Assembly (NCBI RefSeq): GCF_025685655.1
Contig: NZ_JAGSYG010000004.1
Coordinates: 248,001-312,000, forward strand
Reading direction: 5' to 3'
Source of the DNA: Acidicapsa ligni
GTDB taxonomy: Bacteria > Acidobacteriota > Terriglobia > Terriglobales > Acidobacteriaceae
Length of the DNA: 64,000 bases
In this document: positions 43,190 to 51,503 of the stretch, piece by piece
Numbering within the stretch: the stretch's first letter is position 1
Layout: each line of letters starts with the position of its first letter
Program-made: the position numbers and the translations under genes
The notes under the pieces: model-generated
Told to the model about the DNA's origin: nothing
What the model saw: only the letters and a program-made list of their open reading frames with translations
Database searches by the model: none

Positions 43190-44353
43190 TCATTGATTCG
43201 AGAAGGATAGTCTACCCTCTTCGTTGATCGAAATCTCCGGGATATTGGAAGCAGGGAAATTTAGCGTGTAACGTGTGTGCTTCACTTCTCCTGAACGGAT
43301 GAGGGCACCCACCTCCACCAGACCTGCCAGGTCACGAGTAGTGGTGGCTGGAGCCGTCCCCGCGATGGCGCTGTACTTCTTGGCACTCATGCCTCCCTCG
43401 AACCCTTCTGGCCCTTCTCGAAGCATCCGCAACAATACCTTCTCCTGTCTAGCGTTGATATGTCCCTTCACGGCGTCCAGCAGTTTCGCTTTATGAATGA
43501 CGAAGTCGATCTGAGCGAAGGTTCGATACTGCGCCTCAAGGGCGATGGCGGAAAACCAGCGGAGCCAATCGGTGACATCGTTGGTCTTGTTTGCGTTCTC
43601 TAGAGCCCGGTAGTAGTCCGCGTGATGCACGAGAATCGAACGCGCAAGCGCGACGATGACGGGCTGTCCGAATCCCTGGACAAGCGCCTTTTCAGCAACA
43701 GCGCGTCCCATGCGTCCGTTCCCGTCCTCAAACGGATGAATCGACTCGAAGTAGAGGTGGGCGATGCCTCCTCGCGTCAGTGCCGGCAACGCAGATGCGG
43801 TTCCAGGCGCAGTGCCGTTGAACCACTCTAGGAACCTTCCCATCTCATGGCGCACGCGAGGAGATGGAGGAGCCTCAAAGTGGACTTTTGGAGCGTAGTT
43901 GGCCCCCGACACTACTTGCATCGGTTCATCACTTGTTCGATAGCGGCCAACATCTCGAAGGTCGGTCCTACCGGAGACCACCATCCGGTGCCAAGAGAAC
44001 AACTGATCCTCGGTTAGGGCTTCATCAACACCTCGATAGAGTTCAACCATCAATTCCGAGATGCCTTGCTCAGCTGGCTTGACCTTGCGACGGTCTGAGA
44101 GGAAACCCAGTTGTCGTTGTATCGAAGACTGAACGCTGGCGCGATTCAAGATCTCACCCTCGATTTCGGAGGTGGTCAACGCTTCAATACTCATCGCTTC
44201 TACGAGTAGTTGCTGCCGAGCGTCCTCATCCAGATGTTTGGCCGATCCAATCAAGACTCCCGAGCCCCGCAAGAATGCGGCTTCAGCTTTCGCGAAGACC
44301 TTCTCTTCCCACCGAAAATCGGGCCAATCGGCTTGTTGCCAGTTCCAGCGCAT
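43190..44353 (-). CDS. Fic-domain AMP-transferase-type protein
   Basis: A 387-residue class II Fic protein. The N-terminal DUF4172-like part (about 1-90) holds the inhibitory-helix-type TSEIEGE (about 61-67, matching S/T-xxx-E-G/N). The catalytic motif HPFEDGNGRMGR is at about 206-217. A C-terminal winged-helix segment (about 300-360: RQEKVLLRMLREGPEGFEGG, then KKYSAIAGTAPATTTRDLAG) may bind DNA. Such proteins AMPylate other proteins and are often found on mobile elements. It lies between two tRNA fragments. Confidence 0.9.
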   Translation of the reverse strand: MRWNWQQADWPDFRWEEKVFAKAEAAFLRGSGVLIGSAKHLDEDARQQLLVEAMSIEALTTSEIEGEILNRASVQSSIQRQLGFLSDRRKVKPAEQGISELMVELYRGVDEALTEDQLFSWHRMVVSGRTDLRDVGRYRTSDEPMQVVSGANYAPKVHFEAPPSPRVRHEMGRFLEWFNGTAPGTASALPALTRGGIAHLYFESIHPFEDGNGRMGRAVAEKALVQGFGQPVIVALARSILVHHADYYRALENANKTNDVTDWLRWFSAIALEAQYRTFAQIDFVIHKAKLLDAVKGHINARQEKVLLRMLREGPEGFEGGMSAKKYSAIAGTAPATTTRDLAGLVEVGALIRSGEVKHTRYTLNFPASNIPEISINEEGRLSFSNQ

Positions 44354-44497
44354 GATTGATAAACGTGAATCCTATCCATCAATAATAAGCCATATTCTGA
44401 TTGATAACATCCGCCGGGATATGCCCGATTGTTTTATTCGATCTTCAGGTCTTCATATCCGACTACGAAGCCATCGGTCCGATCTCTGGGAGGACCG

Positions 44498-44516
44498 CGA
44501 GGAATCGCCTCGCGTC
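44498..44516. terminator. short GC hairpin
   Basis: CGCGAGG and CCTCGCG form a 7-bp stem with a five-base loop (AATCG). No T-run; role uncertain. Confidence 0.35.
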
Positions 44517-44585
44517 TCCGTGTGGGATGCGCGGCTGCTTACATGTCGGACCCGGCTAAGGAGACTTACACAGGCGGTCGATTCT

Positions 44586-44624
44586 GTGACAATGTAGCGC
44601 TCTGACCAACTGAGCTACGTCCCC
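44586..44624 (-). tRNA. partial tRNA-Asp(GUC)-like, 5' half only
   Basis: On the minus strand GGGGACGTAGCTCAGTTGGT then CAGAGCGCTACATTGTCAC gives a 7-base acceptor strand, a complete D arm, the 5' anticodon stem CTACA and the loop TTGTCAC (anticodon GTC). The required partner TGTAG and everything 3' are missing: AGAATCG follows. The break is exactly at the end of the anticodon loop, consistent with past recombination by a tRNA-targeting integrase. Confidence 0.75.
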
Positions 44625-44934
44625 AGATTGTTTTCAACAACTTGGTTATATGTCACATAGAATCAGGCGTTTCGCAGCTTTCGCTATTTTCGCTTGTTTC
44701 TACCATTTCGCTGCTGTGGACTCAGTTTTGGGGTTGTCTGGACATCAAACAGAACTCCAAATTCCACGGCAACGACAAGATCAAGTCTTCCAGATGAACG
44801 CCGCTTTTGGTGTCGATGTCGCCCTCTCACAGGAGGAAAATCTACCCCTCAGGATCGGTAGTCCTCACCGACACGGAGCATCAATGACTCTGATGCCTTA
44901 ACGGTTGCCCCTGACCGCATGCGAACCCAAGCGT
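44625..44934. other. spacer with no supported gene
   Basis: About 310 bases. A plus-strand frame of 83 codons (44650-44901) begins with a hydrophobic stretch, but no ribosome site and no family is apparent. Nothing else seen. Confidence 0.35.
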
Positions 44935-45228
44935 TCAGCCCTTCCCTGCGGGCAGTTCAAAGCCGGAGAGCTGTTCCACCTGACGCAGAAACACCGATGG
45001 TTTCATCTGAAGCGAACCGCAGATGTCGAAGATGCTGCGGAGCGAGGGGTTGGTCTTTCCCAATTCGATGAGGCTGATGAAGGCACGCTCGTAGCCTGAC
45101 TTTGCTGCCAGGGCCTCCTGGCTCATCTTCTGCCGTAACCGATGCTTCCGCAGCAGTTGTCCAAAGGCTGCGGATGGATCGAGTTTCGGATTGTTCTTTC
45201 CAGAAGATGCCACATCCAACTGTGGCAT
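44935..45228 (-). CDS. Xre/Cro-family transcriptional regulator
   Basis: A 97-residue regulator with an HTH_3 domain: FGQLLRKHRLRQKMSQEALA then AKSGYERAFISLIELGKTNP and SLRSIFDICGSLQMKPSVFL. The start codon abuts a palindromic operator, which points to autorepression. Confidence 0.88.
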   Translation of the reverse strand: MPQLDVASSGKNNPKLDPSAAFGQLLRKHRLRQKMSQEALAAKSGYERAFISLIELGKTNPSLRSIFDICGSLQMKPSVFLRQVEQLSGFELPAGKG

Positions 45229-45263
45229 CGCAAGTATATTACGCGCTGCTTATAATACTTGCG
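45229..45263. promoter_or_regulatory. operator of the Xre regulator
   Basis: Perfect 9-bp arms CGCAAGTAT (45229-45237) and ATACTTGCG (45255-45263), spaced by 17 bases, directly against the start codon. A second small palindrome GCCACA/TGTGGC overlaps the first codons (about 45209-45226). Confidence 0.65.
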
Positions 45264-45472
45264 GAAGCTCTAGCTGACGTTTGGAATGTCCCTATACTTT
45301 CGGTATCTCAGATAACGAGACCGTGTGTTGAGGCAACGAGGATGACTCGCAGATATTCATTGGCTATTCTGGTTCGGTGCAGCTAATCTCGGAGAGAATC
45401 CCCGGAGACACTTTTGATGGAGTTTTGGGCGCAAACCATCGGTCAAACGCGAAATGTGGAGGACCACGCACA

Positions 45473-45730
45473 ATGCAGGTGAGGATGATTATCTTCCCAG
45501 GCGAAGACGGCCTTGACGTGGTGATCTGGGGCAGGTGGACGCAGGGATCGATGCGCTTTCGTCACTTCGACGAACGAACCGGCATGATTGCCATGCTGGA
45601 GAGCCTACGACTCCTCAGCTCAGAGGAGGCAAGGAAGCTAGAAGATTTTGTGTTTCTGGACCATTGCCCCATCTATTCGTCTCAGATCGAAGAGGCCGTA
45701 CTCGCGGCCCACGGTTTCCTGCCAGCCTAA
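45473..45730 (+). CDS. small protein of unknown function
   Basis: An 85-residue protein beginning MQVRMIIFPGEDGLDVVIWG. GGAGG lies ten bases before the ATG at 45473. No domain is recognised. Soluble, mixed alpha/beta appearance. It is convergent with the LysR-like gene. Confidence 0.5.
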   Translation: MQVRMIIFPGEDGLDVVIWGRWTQGSMRFRHFDERTGMIAMLESLRLLSSEEARKLEDFVFLDHCPIYSSQIEEAVLAAHGFLPA

Positions 45731-45762
45731 ATGCCGTGACCTCTCACATGGAAGTAGTATCG

Positions 45763-46128
45763 CTACTGGGTGTCGCCAGAAGCTTTGCCTGCACTTCGAT
45801 CATGTAATGCCACAGCCTCCCGGAAGGCTTTGATGAGGAATTGCCCCTCTTCCGTCAACTCCACTTTCCTTTGCCTCGGTTTGAAGATGTGGAAGTATAG
45901 CTGTGCTTCAAGCGCGGAGATTTGCTTTCGCAACTCGGTGTGCGGAATGCTTAAGTGTTCCGCTGCTCGCGCGTAATCCAACTCGTCTGCAAGGATGATG
46001 GCTGCTCGTTTCAGGCCGATTGCAATAAACTCAGACACTCTCAACTCCTCAATGTGGCGGCTGACCTGGGACAAGTAGATACATCGGTAGTTCTTCTGCT
46101 CTGTGTGACGGCTGGATGGAACCATCAT
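45763..46128 (-). CDS. truncated LysR-type regulator (HTH domain only)
   Basis: A 121-residue protein with the LysR N-terminal DNA-binding domain (about 45-105: DYARAAEHLSIPHTELRKQI, then SALEAQLYFHIFKPRQRKVE and LTEEGQFLIKAF). It ends just after the linker helix, so the effector-binding domain is missing. It may be a stand-alone HTH regulator or a truncated gene. Its start overlaps an inverted repeat. Confidence 0.65.
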   Translation of the reverse strand: MMVPSSRHTEQKNYRCIYLSQVSRHIEELRVSEFIAIGLKRAAIILADELDYARAAEHLSIPHTELRKQISALEAQLYFHIFKPRQRKVELTEEGQFLIKAFREAVALHDRSAGKASGDTQ

Positions 46129-46153
46129 CAATGCTAGCGACCGCTATGATTGT
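46128..46153. promoter_or_regulatory. operator-like inverted repeat, site A
   Basis: CAATGCTAGCG and CGCTATGATTG are imperfect arms (9 of 11). The sequence overlaps the start of the LysR-like gene. Related half-sites lie at 55666-55706 in front of an NmrA-like gene. Confidence 0.5.
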
Positions 46154-46242
46154 ACTGGAAGTGTCATATTTCGGAAAGCCATGCCGCTCAACATTTTTGG
46201 GCGGCAGAACGGATCTTCGATTCGACACTGAGGGGGGTTGGC

Positions 46243-46854
46243 TTAGACATCCATAAATCTCAATGCCATTTCGACAGAACGCTTCATTTCTGATCTTGTT
46301 GCTCCGTTTACCGCCTGAACCGCAAGACCAGCTAGAAGCATGGAAATGTACTGAGCGAATTCAACGGGGTTAATCGACTTGTCCAAGTCTCCGTCTCGTT
46401 GAGCCTGCTGAGCACGCTTTCTTAGGGCAGCCTCACCCTGCGTCCGCCACTCAATCACCAGAGCCTTCGCAGATTCGGATTCCGTCCCGCAGGCTATTGC
46501 TCCCGTTATCGAGAGACATCCGTTCGGATTGCCGGGCGTCCCGAAGAAATCCGCGCTGTTTTGTAGCAGCGCGACTATCACTTCTCTCAACGTCGGCTGC
46601 GCTAAGGCTGCTCTGACGAATGACATAGGTCCCGCCCTGTAACGCTCGACCGCACGGCGAAAGAGGTTCTCCTTATCTCCAAATGCCGCATATATGCTGG
46701 AGCGGTTGATACCCATTGCTTCGCTCAGGTCTGCCATCGTCGCGCCTTCGTAGCTTTTCGCCCAAAAGACACGCATGGCCGCCTCCAACGCAGCGTCTTC
46801 ATCAAAGCCGCGCGGTCTGCCAGTCCTGCCGCTTGTTTTCGTCTCGGCACTCAT
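46243..46854 (-). CDS. TetR-family regulator
   Basis: A 203-residue repressor beginning MSAETKTSGRTGRPRGFDED. The HTH is GATMADLSEAMGINRSSIYA followed by AFGDKENLF. The C-terminal part (MSFVRAALAQPTLREVIVAL, and NPNGCLSITGAIACG) matches the AcrR/TetR-C group. The start at 46854 is chosen by homology to the family; the longer frame has no support. It follows another tetR gene on the same strand. Confidence 0.88.
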   Translation of the reverse strand: MSAETKTSGRTGRPRGFDEDAALEAAMRVFWAKSYEGATMADLSEAMGINRSSIYAAFGDKENLFRRAVERYRAGPMSFVRAALAQPTLREVIVALLQNSADFFGTPGNPNGCLSITGAIACGTESESAKALVIEWRTQGEAALRKRAQQAQRDGDLDKSINPVEFAQYISMLLAGLAVQAVNGATRSEMKRSVEMALRFMDV

Positions 46855-46903
46855 ACAGGCTTTAGACGCACTTCTGGAACGAAAGGTCGAAAATAATTGC
46901 TGC

Positions 46904-47443
46904 TCACGGTAGCCAGCGGTTGAGAGCATTGCGGGTCTCGCGCAGAATTTCGTCGGAAAGCTTTTGGTCACTGACTGCACGGGAGAGCGCCACAGCTCCA
47001 ACCATAGCCGAGAGACGTGCGATGTCCTCTCCGCGCTTACCGTCCATAGCCTTGATAATTTCTTTGAGCTGGATGGTGAAGGCCGTCTGGGCTTCGGGCT
47101 CGTGACGGAGTTCGCCGCAGAATGCGGCCATAGCGCAACCGAGACCCACGTTTTCGCGATGTTTCGGGCTGAGATAGCGGTCTAGCTGCTGTTGGCGCTC
47201 TTTCTGCGAGCCTCGACTATCCTGAATGCTTCGCAGAGTGCCCTGCATCGCATACTCGACGGCTGCGGCCACAAGAGCTTCCTTGTCCGAGAAGTGGCTA
47301 TAGAAAGCGCCGTGGGTTAAGCCTGCGGCTTTCATGACCTCAGCGACAGTAACATCCTCAAAGCCACGCTCGCGGAAGAGGCGAGAGGCTTCGTGGATGA
47401 TGCGTTCATGTTTTTCGGCGGTGTCTTCGGCGGGATAGCGCAT
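46904..47443 (-). CDS. TetR-family regulator next to the alpha/beta hydrolase
   Basis: A 179-residue repressor. The HTH is FEDVTVAEVMKAAGLTHGAF then YSHFSDKEALVAAA. The C-terminal half resembles the TetR_C_5-like group (RYLSPKHRENVGLGCAMAAF). Divergent to the hydrolase gene at 47577 across an inverted repeat, so it probably represses both. Confidence 0.9.
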   Translation of the reverse strand: MRYPAEDTAEKHERIIHEASRLFRERGFEDVTVAEVMKAAGLTHGAFYSHFSDKEALVAAAVEYAMQGTLRSIQDSRGSQKERQQQLDRYLSPKHRENVGLGCAMAAFCGELRHEPEAQTAFTIQLKEIIKAMDGKRGEDIARLSAMVGAVALSRAVSDQKLSDEILRETRNALNRWLP

Positions 47444-47472
47444 ATAGAACTCTCAGAGAAAAAGAATCTTGC

Positions 47473-47510
47473 AAATATGATTACCATCATACATGACGAC
47501 CATCATATTT
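47473..47510. promoter_or_regulatory. TetR operator between divergent genes
   Basis: AAATATGAT (47473-47481) and ATCATATTT (47502-47510) are perfect 9-bp arms. Inner ATCAT repeats add symmetry. The site is in the spacer of the tetR and hydrolase genes. Confidence 0.65.
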
Positions 47511-47576
47511 CAACCATTGGAATGTGCATGTGCGAATTGGCATTTGCAGAAATTCAACATAACCAGGAGCGATTCA

Positions 47577-48617
47577 ATGAGACGTAGAGACTTCATCAAA
47601 AGCGGAGTTGTTTCAGGCTTGATAACTACTCTTCCCATCGCTGGTGCGGAAACGCTCCAGCAATCAACTACTGCTTCGACGAAGCCGGACGCACAGAAAA
47701 GGGCTAATTCACGAACGGACACATCGACACAGACTGAGCCTTCGGCCCCGTTTCCGCCTACCTACTACCGTACCGCAATGATCGAAGGGATTTCCGTATC
47801 CTACCGTGAGGCGGGTCAGCAAGGGAATCCAGTCATCCTCCTGTTACATGGTTGGCCGTCGTCGTCCCGAATGTATCGGAACCTCATTCCCCTACTGGCT
47901 AACAAATATCATGTGATTGCACCCGACTATCCTGGGTTTGGACACAGCGGAGTCCCACCCCGTGGCGAATACAACTATAGCTTTGATCGCATGGGTGAGA
48001 TTGTAGAAGCCCTGATAGAAAAGCTTCAGATTGAAACCTTCGCACTTTACATCATGGATTTTGGCGCGCCCATCGGCTTTCGCCTGATGTTGAAAAAGCC
48101 TGGGCGTGTAACGGCGCTCATTGCACAGAATGCGCCAGCCTACCCCAGTGGAAGCGAATGGTTTAAGGTACTGGCGCAGTATTGGAAGGACGGCTTGCCG
48201 CAAAGCCGTCAGAATGCGCGTGCCTATCTCGATCCTGAAGCGATAAAGCAGCACTATCTGACAGGGGTTCGGGATGTTTCCCGAATCGATCCCGACGATT
48301 GGCTTATTGATACTTGTCTTATGAATCGGCCTGGTCTCGATGAGATTCATCTCGACATGCTCTACGACATACGAAGCAATGGTCCCGTTTTCAAGGCGGC
48401 CCAGGAATATTTCCGCACCCATCGTCCTCCGACCCTCATCGTGACTGGTGCTAACGATGTGGTTTTCTCGGGTGAATACATGAAGAGATACCTTGCCGAC
48501 CTTCCCGGCGCGGAGTTTCATCTTCTCGATACCGGCCACTTCGCGCTGGAGGACCACTGCGATGAGATTGCATCTCTCATGCGTGACTTCTTGGAACGCA
48601 CGGTGAAGAACGTATAG
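47577..48617 (+). CDS. Tat-exported alpha/beta hydrolase (epoxide-hydrolase/dehalogenase type)
   Basis: A 346-residue hydrolase with an MRRRDFIKSG twin-arginine signal. The oxyanion region is LLHGWPSSSRMYRN (89-102), DYPGFGHSGVP (117-127) follows, the nucleophile elbow MDFGAP has Asp161, and DTGHFALEDH supplies His near 328. An Asp nucleophile marks epoxide hydrolases, haloalkane dehalogenases and related enzymes. AGGAGC precedes the ATG. A perfect 12-bp inverted repeat follows the stop. Confidence 0.87.
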   Translation: MRRRDFIKSGVVSGLITTLPIAGAETLQQSTTASTKPDAQKRANSRTDTSTQTEPSAPFPPTYYRTAMIEGISVSYREAGQQGNPVILLLHGWPSSSRMYRNLIPLLANKYHVIAPDYPGFGHSGVPPRGEYNYSFDRMGEIVEALIEKLQIETFALYIMDFGAPIGFRLMLKKPGRVTALIAQNAPAYPSGSEWFKVLAQYWKDGLPQSRQNARAYLDPEAIKQHYLTGVRDVSRIDPDDWLIDTCLMNRPGLDEIHLDMLYDIRSNGPVFKAAQEYFRTHRPPTLIVTGANDVVFSGEYMKRYLADLPGAEFHLLDTGHFALEDHCDEIASLMRDFLERTVKNV

Positions 48618-48636
48618 GCACTCCGTTCAAAGAAAC

Positions 48637-48683
48637 GCTAGCGAGGGTGCTCGGCTCAAGAAAGCAGACGAACCCTCGCTAGC
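48637..48683 (+). terminator. long-arm hairpin after the hydrolase gene
   Basis: GCTAGCGAGGGT (48637-48648) and ACCCTCGCTAGC (48672-48683) are perfect 12-bp arms around a 23-base loop, 20 bases after the stop. No T-run. It may be a terminator or a processing structure. Confidence 0.55.
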
Positions 48684-48744
48684 CAAATACAAGAAGTTAA
48701 AGCCTTCTGCGCCTCAACGCACCTTACCAGTTATCCGACCCTAA

Positions 48745-48868
48745 GAAGCACGCATAGCCGCATTCAGCGCCGTAGCTGTCAAAGCGCCTAACCCTCCCAC
48801 CGCCTTTCCTCTCAGTGCCGATACCCCTTCAAATCTACTTCTGGAACGAAAGGTTGAAAATAATGCAT
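48745..48868 (-). pseudogene. decayed 5' end of a tetR gene
   Basis: The minus strand aligns with the 5' region of the tetR at 46854: the leader CCTTTCGTTCCAGAAGT is shared, the start ATG has become ATC, and GALTATALNAAMRAS corresponds to GFDEDAALEAAMRVF. The reading frame stops soon after. It lies upstream and divergent to the first SDR gene, so an original tetR-SDR pair is likely. Confidence 0.65.
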
Positions 48869-48992
48869 CCGACTCAATCATGTCACATCTGAAACGATAG
48901 TTCCACAAGAAGTGCAATTCGTGGATTGTCCACATACAGCCATTCAATCCGCGCGGTTTGAACTCCCGCGCTGAACAATCAAGGAGTCGGAT

Positions 48993-49739
48993 ATGAGCAA
49001 GCTCAAAGGAAAAGTCGCCATCGTTACCGGTGCCTCAAAAGGCATCGGAGCTGGCATTGCGAAGGCCCTCGGTACGGAAGGTGCTTCTGTCGTCGTTAAC
49101 TATGTGTCGAGCAGAGAAGACGCGGATAAAGTGGTGGCGGAAATCGTGAGCGCCGGCGGAAAGGCTGTCGCGGTAGGCGGCGATGTATCAAAGGCGGCAG
49201 AAGCTCAAGCCCTGGTCGATGCTGCGATCAAGAACTTCGGCCATCTCGATGTCCTGGTGAACAACGCCGGAACCTCTGATCTAAAGCCGCTCGACGCGGT
49301 GGGCGAGGCCGATTTCCATCGTGTGTTCAATATCAATGTCCTCGGGCCGATTTTGGTCACTCAGGCCGCGATTAAACACCTTGGAGAAGGCGCAAGCATT
49401 ATTAATATCGGCTCCGGCGCAAGCCGCATCACCCCCGCGAATTCAACGGTATACACAAGTTCCAAAGCCGCCGTCGATGCCCTGACCGGAGTTTGGGCAC
49501 GGGAGTTCGGTGCGCGCAAGATTCGTGTCAATTCGATCAATCCGGGACTGGTTGAGACCGAAGGCTCGGTTAGCAGGGGGTACATAGGTTCCGATTTTGA
49601 AAAGTGGATGATTGCGCAGGCTCCGCTCGGAAGGACCGGACGGGTCATCGACATCAGCTTGATTGCATTGTTCCTCGCTTCCGACGATTCTGCATGGCTT
49701 ACGGGAGAAATTTTGCTCGCGTCGGGTGGCATTCGTTGA
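48993..49739 (+). CDS. SDR-family oxidoreductase, copy 1
   Basis: A 248-residue short-chain dehydrogenase/reductase. GASKGIGAGIA (13-23) binds NAD(P), NNAG (90-93), catalytic Ser141, Tyr154 and Lys158 (YTSSK) are intact. Glucose-1-dehydrogenase/3-oxoacyl-reductase-like. AAGGAG lies before the ATG. It is the first of a tandem pair with strong similarity from the first codon. Confidence 0.92.
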   Translation: MSKLKGKVAIVTGASKGIGAGIAKALGTEGASVVVNYVSSREDADKVVAEIVSAGGKAVAVGGDVSKAAEAQALVDAAIKNFGHLDVLVNNAGTSDLKPLDAVGEADFHRVFNINVLGPILVTQAAIKHLGEGASIINIGSGASRITPANSTVYTSSKAAVDALTGVWAREFGARKIRVNSINPGLVETEGSVSRGYIGSDFEKWMIAQAPLGRTGRVIDISLIALFLASDDSAWLTGEILLASGGIR

Positions 49740-49789
49740 TGGATGACGCTTCCTGCCTCCGGGTGTTCTGAAGGCTTAAGATCAGCGCC

Positions 49790-49814
49790 GGGGTAGCGGT
49801 AAGGCTACCCCGAA
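49790..49814 (+). terminator. hairpin between tandem SDR genes
   Basis: GGGGTAGC and GCTACCCC form an 8-bp stem around GGTAAG. A degenerate relative (GGGTAG...CTACCC) lies after copy 2 near 50658-50678, so the spacer was copied with the gene. Confidence 0.5.
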
Positions 49815-49859
49815 ACACAAATGCTCGACTGTCACGTGGGCAATGCTTAAGGAGCGAAT

Positions 49860-50606
49860 ATGAGCAAACTCAAAGGAAAGGTCGCCATCGTCACCGGTGC
49901 CTCGAAGGGGATCGGAGCGGGGATAGCGAAGGTCTTCGGTGCGGAGGGCGCTTCGGTCGTTGTGAACTATGCGTCGAGCAGAGAAGGCGCGGATAAGGTT
50001 GTGGCCGAAATCGTGAACGGTGGTGGTAAGGCTGTCGCGGTACGCGCGGACGTAACAAAGGCACCGGATGCTCAAGAGCTGGTCGATGCCGCCATCACAC
50101 ACTTCGGACATCTCGATGTCGTCGTGAACAACTCTGGAGTTTACAAGTGGCAGCCGCTTGAGGAAGTCACGGAATCCGATTTCCACTGGATGTTCGACAT
50201 CAATGTCCTTGGAACGATTCTGGTAACTCAGGCTGCCATCAAGCACCTCGGAGAAGGTGGGCGCATCATCAACATCGGTTCGGGCGTGAGCCGCACCACC
50301 TACGCAAATTCGACGGTGTACACGGGCACTAAAGCCGCAGTCGATGCCCTGACCGGAGTATGGGCTCGGGAGTTTGGTCCGCGAAAGATCCGCGTCAACT
50401 CGATCAATCCTGGACTGGTCGAGACTGAGGGCACGGTCAGCAACGGAAACATCGGCTCCGATTTTGAAAAGTGGCTGAGCACGCAGGCTCCTCTCGGACG
50501 GACCGGCCGAGTGACTGACATCAGCCCGGTCGCGCTGTTTCTCGCTTCCGATGATTCTGCATGGCTCACGGGTGAGCTTCTTCTTGCAACCGGCGGCATT
50601 CGTTGA
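49860..50606 (+). CDS. SDR-family oxidoreductase, copy 2
   Basis: A 248-residue paralogue of the preceding gene with identical length. The NAD(P) motif GASKGIGAGIA is at 13-23 and YTGTK carries Tyr154 and Lys158. Differences cluster at the substrate loop (KWQPLEEVTESDFHWMFDIN versus DLKPLDAVGEADFHRVFNIN), so the two may prefer different substrates. AAGGAG precedes the ATG. The spacer also repeats, showing a tandem duplication. Confidence 0.92.
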   Translation: MSKLKGKVAIVTGASKGIGAGIAKVFGAEGASVVVNYASSREGADKVVAEIVNGGGKAVAVRADVTKAPDAQELVDAAITHFGHLDVVVNNSGVYKWQPLEEVTESDFHWMFDINVLGTILVTQAAIKHLGEGGRIINIGSGVSRTTYANSTVYTGTKAAVDALTGVWAREFGPRKIRVNSINPGLVETEGTVSNGNIGSDFEKWLSTQAPLGRTGRVTDISPVALFLASDDSAWLTGELLLATGGIR

Positions 50607-50695
50607 CCGATGCCGTCCCTAGCCTTTCGGAATTTTGAAGGCGTCCAGATCAATCCGGGTAGCGCGCCAATACTACCCCGAATCCAAAGGTCCGA

Positions 50696-51433
50696 GTGTC
50701 GCTCATGCAAAAGCTATCAGGAAAGATTGCCGTCATCACTGGCGGTTCTACGGGAATAGGATTGGCCACCGCAAAGCTCTTTGTGAGCGAAGGGGCCTAC
50801 GTCTTCATCACTGGCCGTCGTCAGAAGGAACTCGACGAAGCTGTAAAGGAAATCGGCAGCAATGTCACCGGCGTTACCGGAGACATCTCAAACCTGGCCG
50901 ACCTTGACCGTCTTTACGAGGCTGTCAAGTCAAAGGGTCGCCTGGACATCGTTTTTGCCAATGCGGGCGCTATGGAATTCGCATCTCTGGGCTCGTTCAC
51001 AGAGCAGCATTTCGACAAGATATTTGACACCAATGTAAAGGGCACGGTGTTTACGGTACAGAAGGCCCTTCCATTGTTGAATGATGGCGCTTCGATCATT
51101 CTGAACGGCTCCGTTGCAGGCTCGAAGGGCACTCCTGGCTTCGGCTTATACGGCGCGAGCAAAGCTGCACTTCGCAATCTCGTGCGGGGTTGGACAGTGG
51201 AGTTGAAAGACCGAGCCATCCGCTCAAATGTTCTTAGCCCCGGCCCGACCGAGACGCCACTCGTCGCAGGCGTGCCCCCGGAAAGGGTCACTCAAATGAT
51301 AGCCACGATCCCTATGGGGCGTATGGGCAAAGCCAACGAAGTTGCGAAGGCTGCATTGTTCTTGGCTTCAGATGATTCCAGCTACGTGACGGGTATCGAA
51401 TTGTTCGTGGACGGTGGCCGGGCGCAGATTTGA
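50696..51433 (+). CDS. SDR-family oxidoreductase, third in row
   Basis: A 245-residue SDR, more distant from the pair. [11 protein letters not shown] near 15-25, NAG near 93, catalytic YGASK near 157 and [16 protein letters not shown] near the end. A GTG start at 50696 has AAAGG five bases before it; ATG 50705 is an alternative. It continues the same-strand group. Confidence 0.9.
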   Translation: MSLMQKLSGKIAVITGGSTGIGLATAKLFVSEGAYVFITGRRQKELDEAVKEIGSNVTGVTGDISNLADLDRLYEAVKSKGRLDIVFANAGAMEFASLGSFTEQHFDKIFDTNVKGTVFTVQKALPLLNDGASIILNGSVAGSKGTPGFGLYGASKAALRNLVRGWTVELKDRAIRSNVLSPGPTETPLVAGVPPERVTQMIATIPMGRMGKANEVAKAALFLASDDSSYVTGIELFVDGGRAQI

Positions 51434-51503
51434 GCGCTGAGGAAACCATTACGAGGCTACATTCGTTTGGTCTTGACCCAAGTAACCATTGGAGGAACCT
51501 CTT

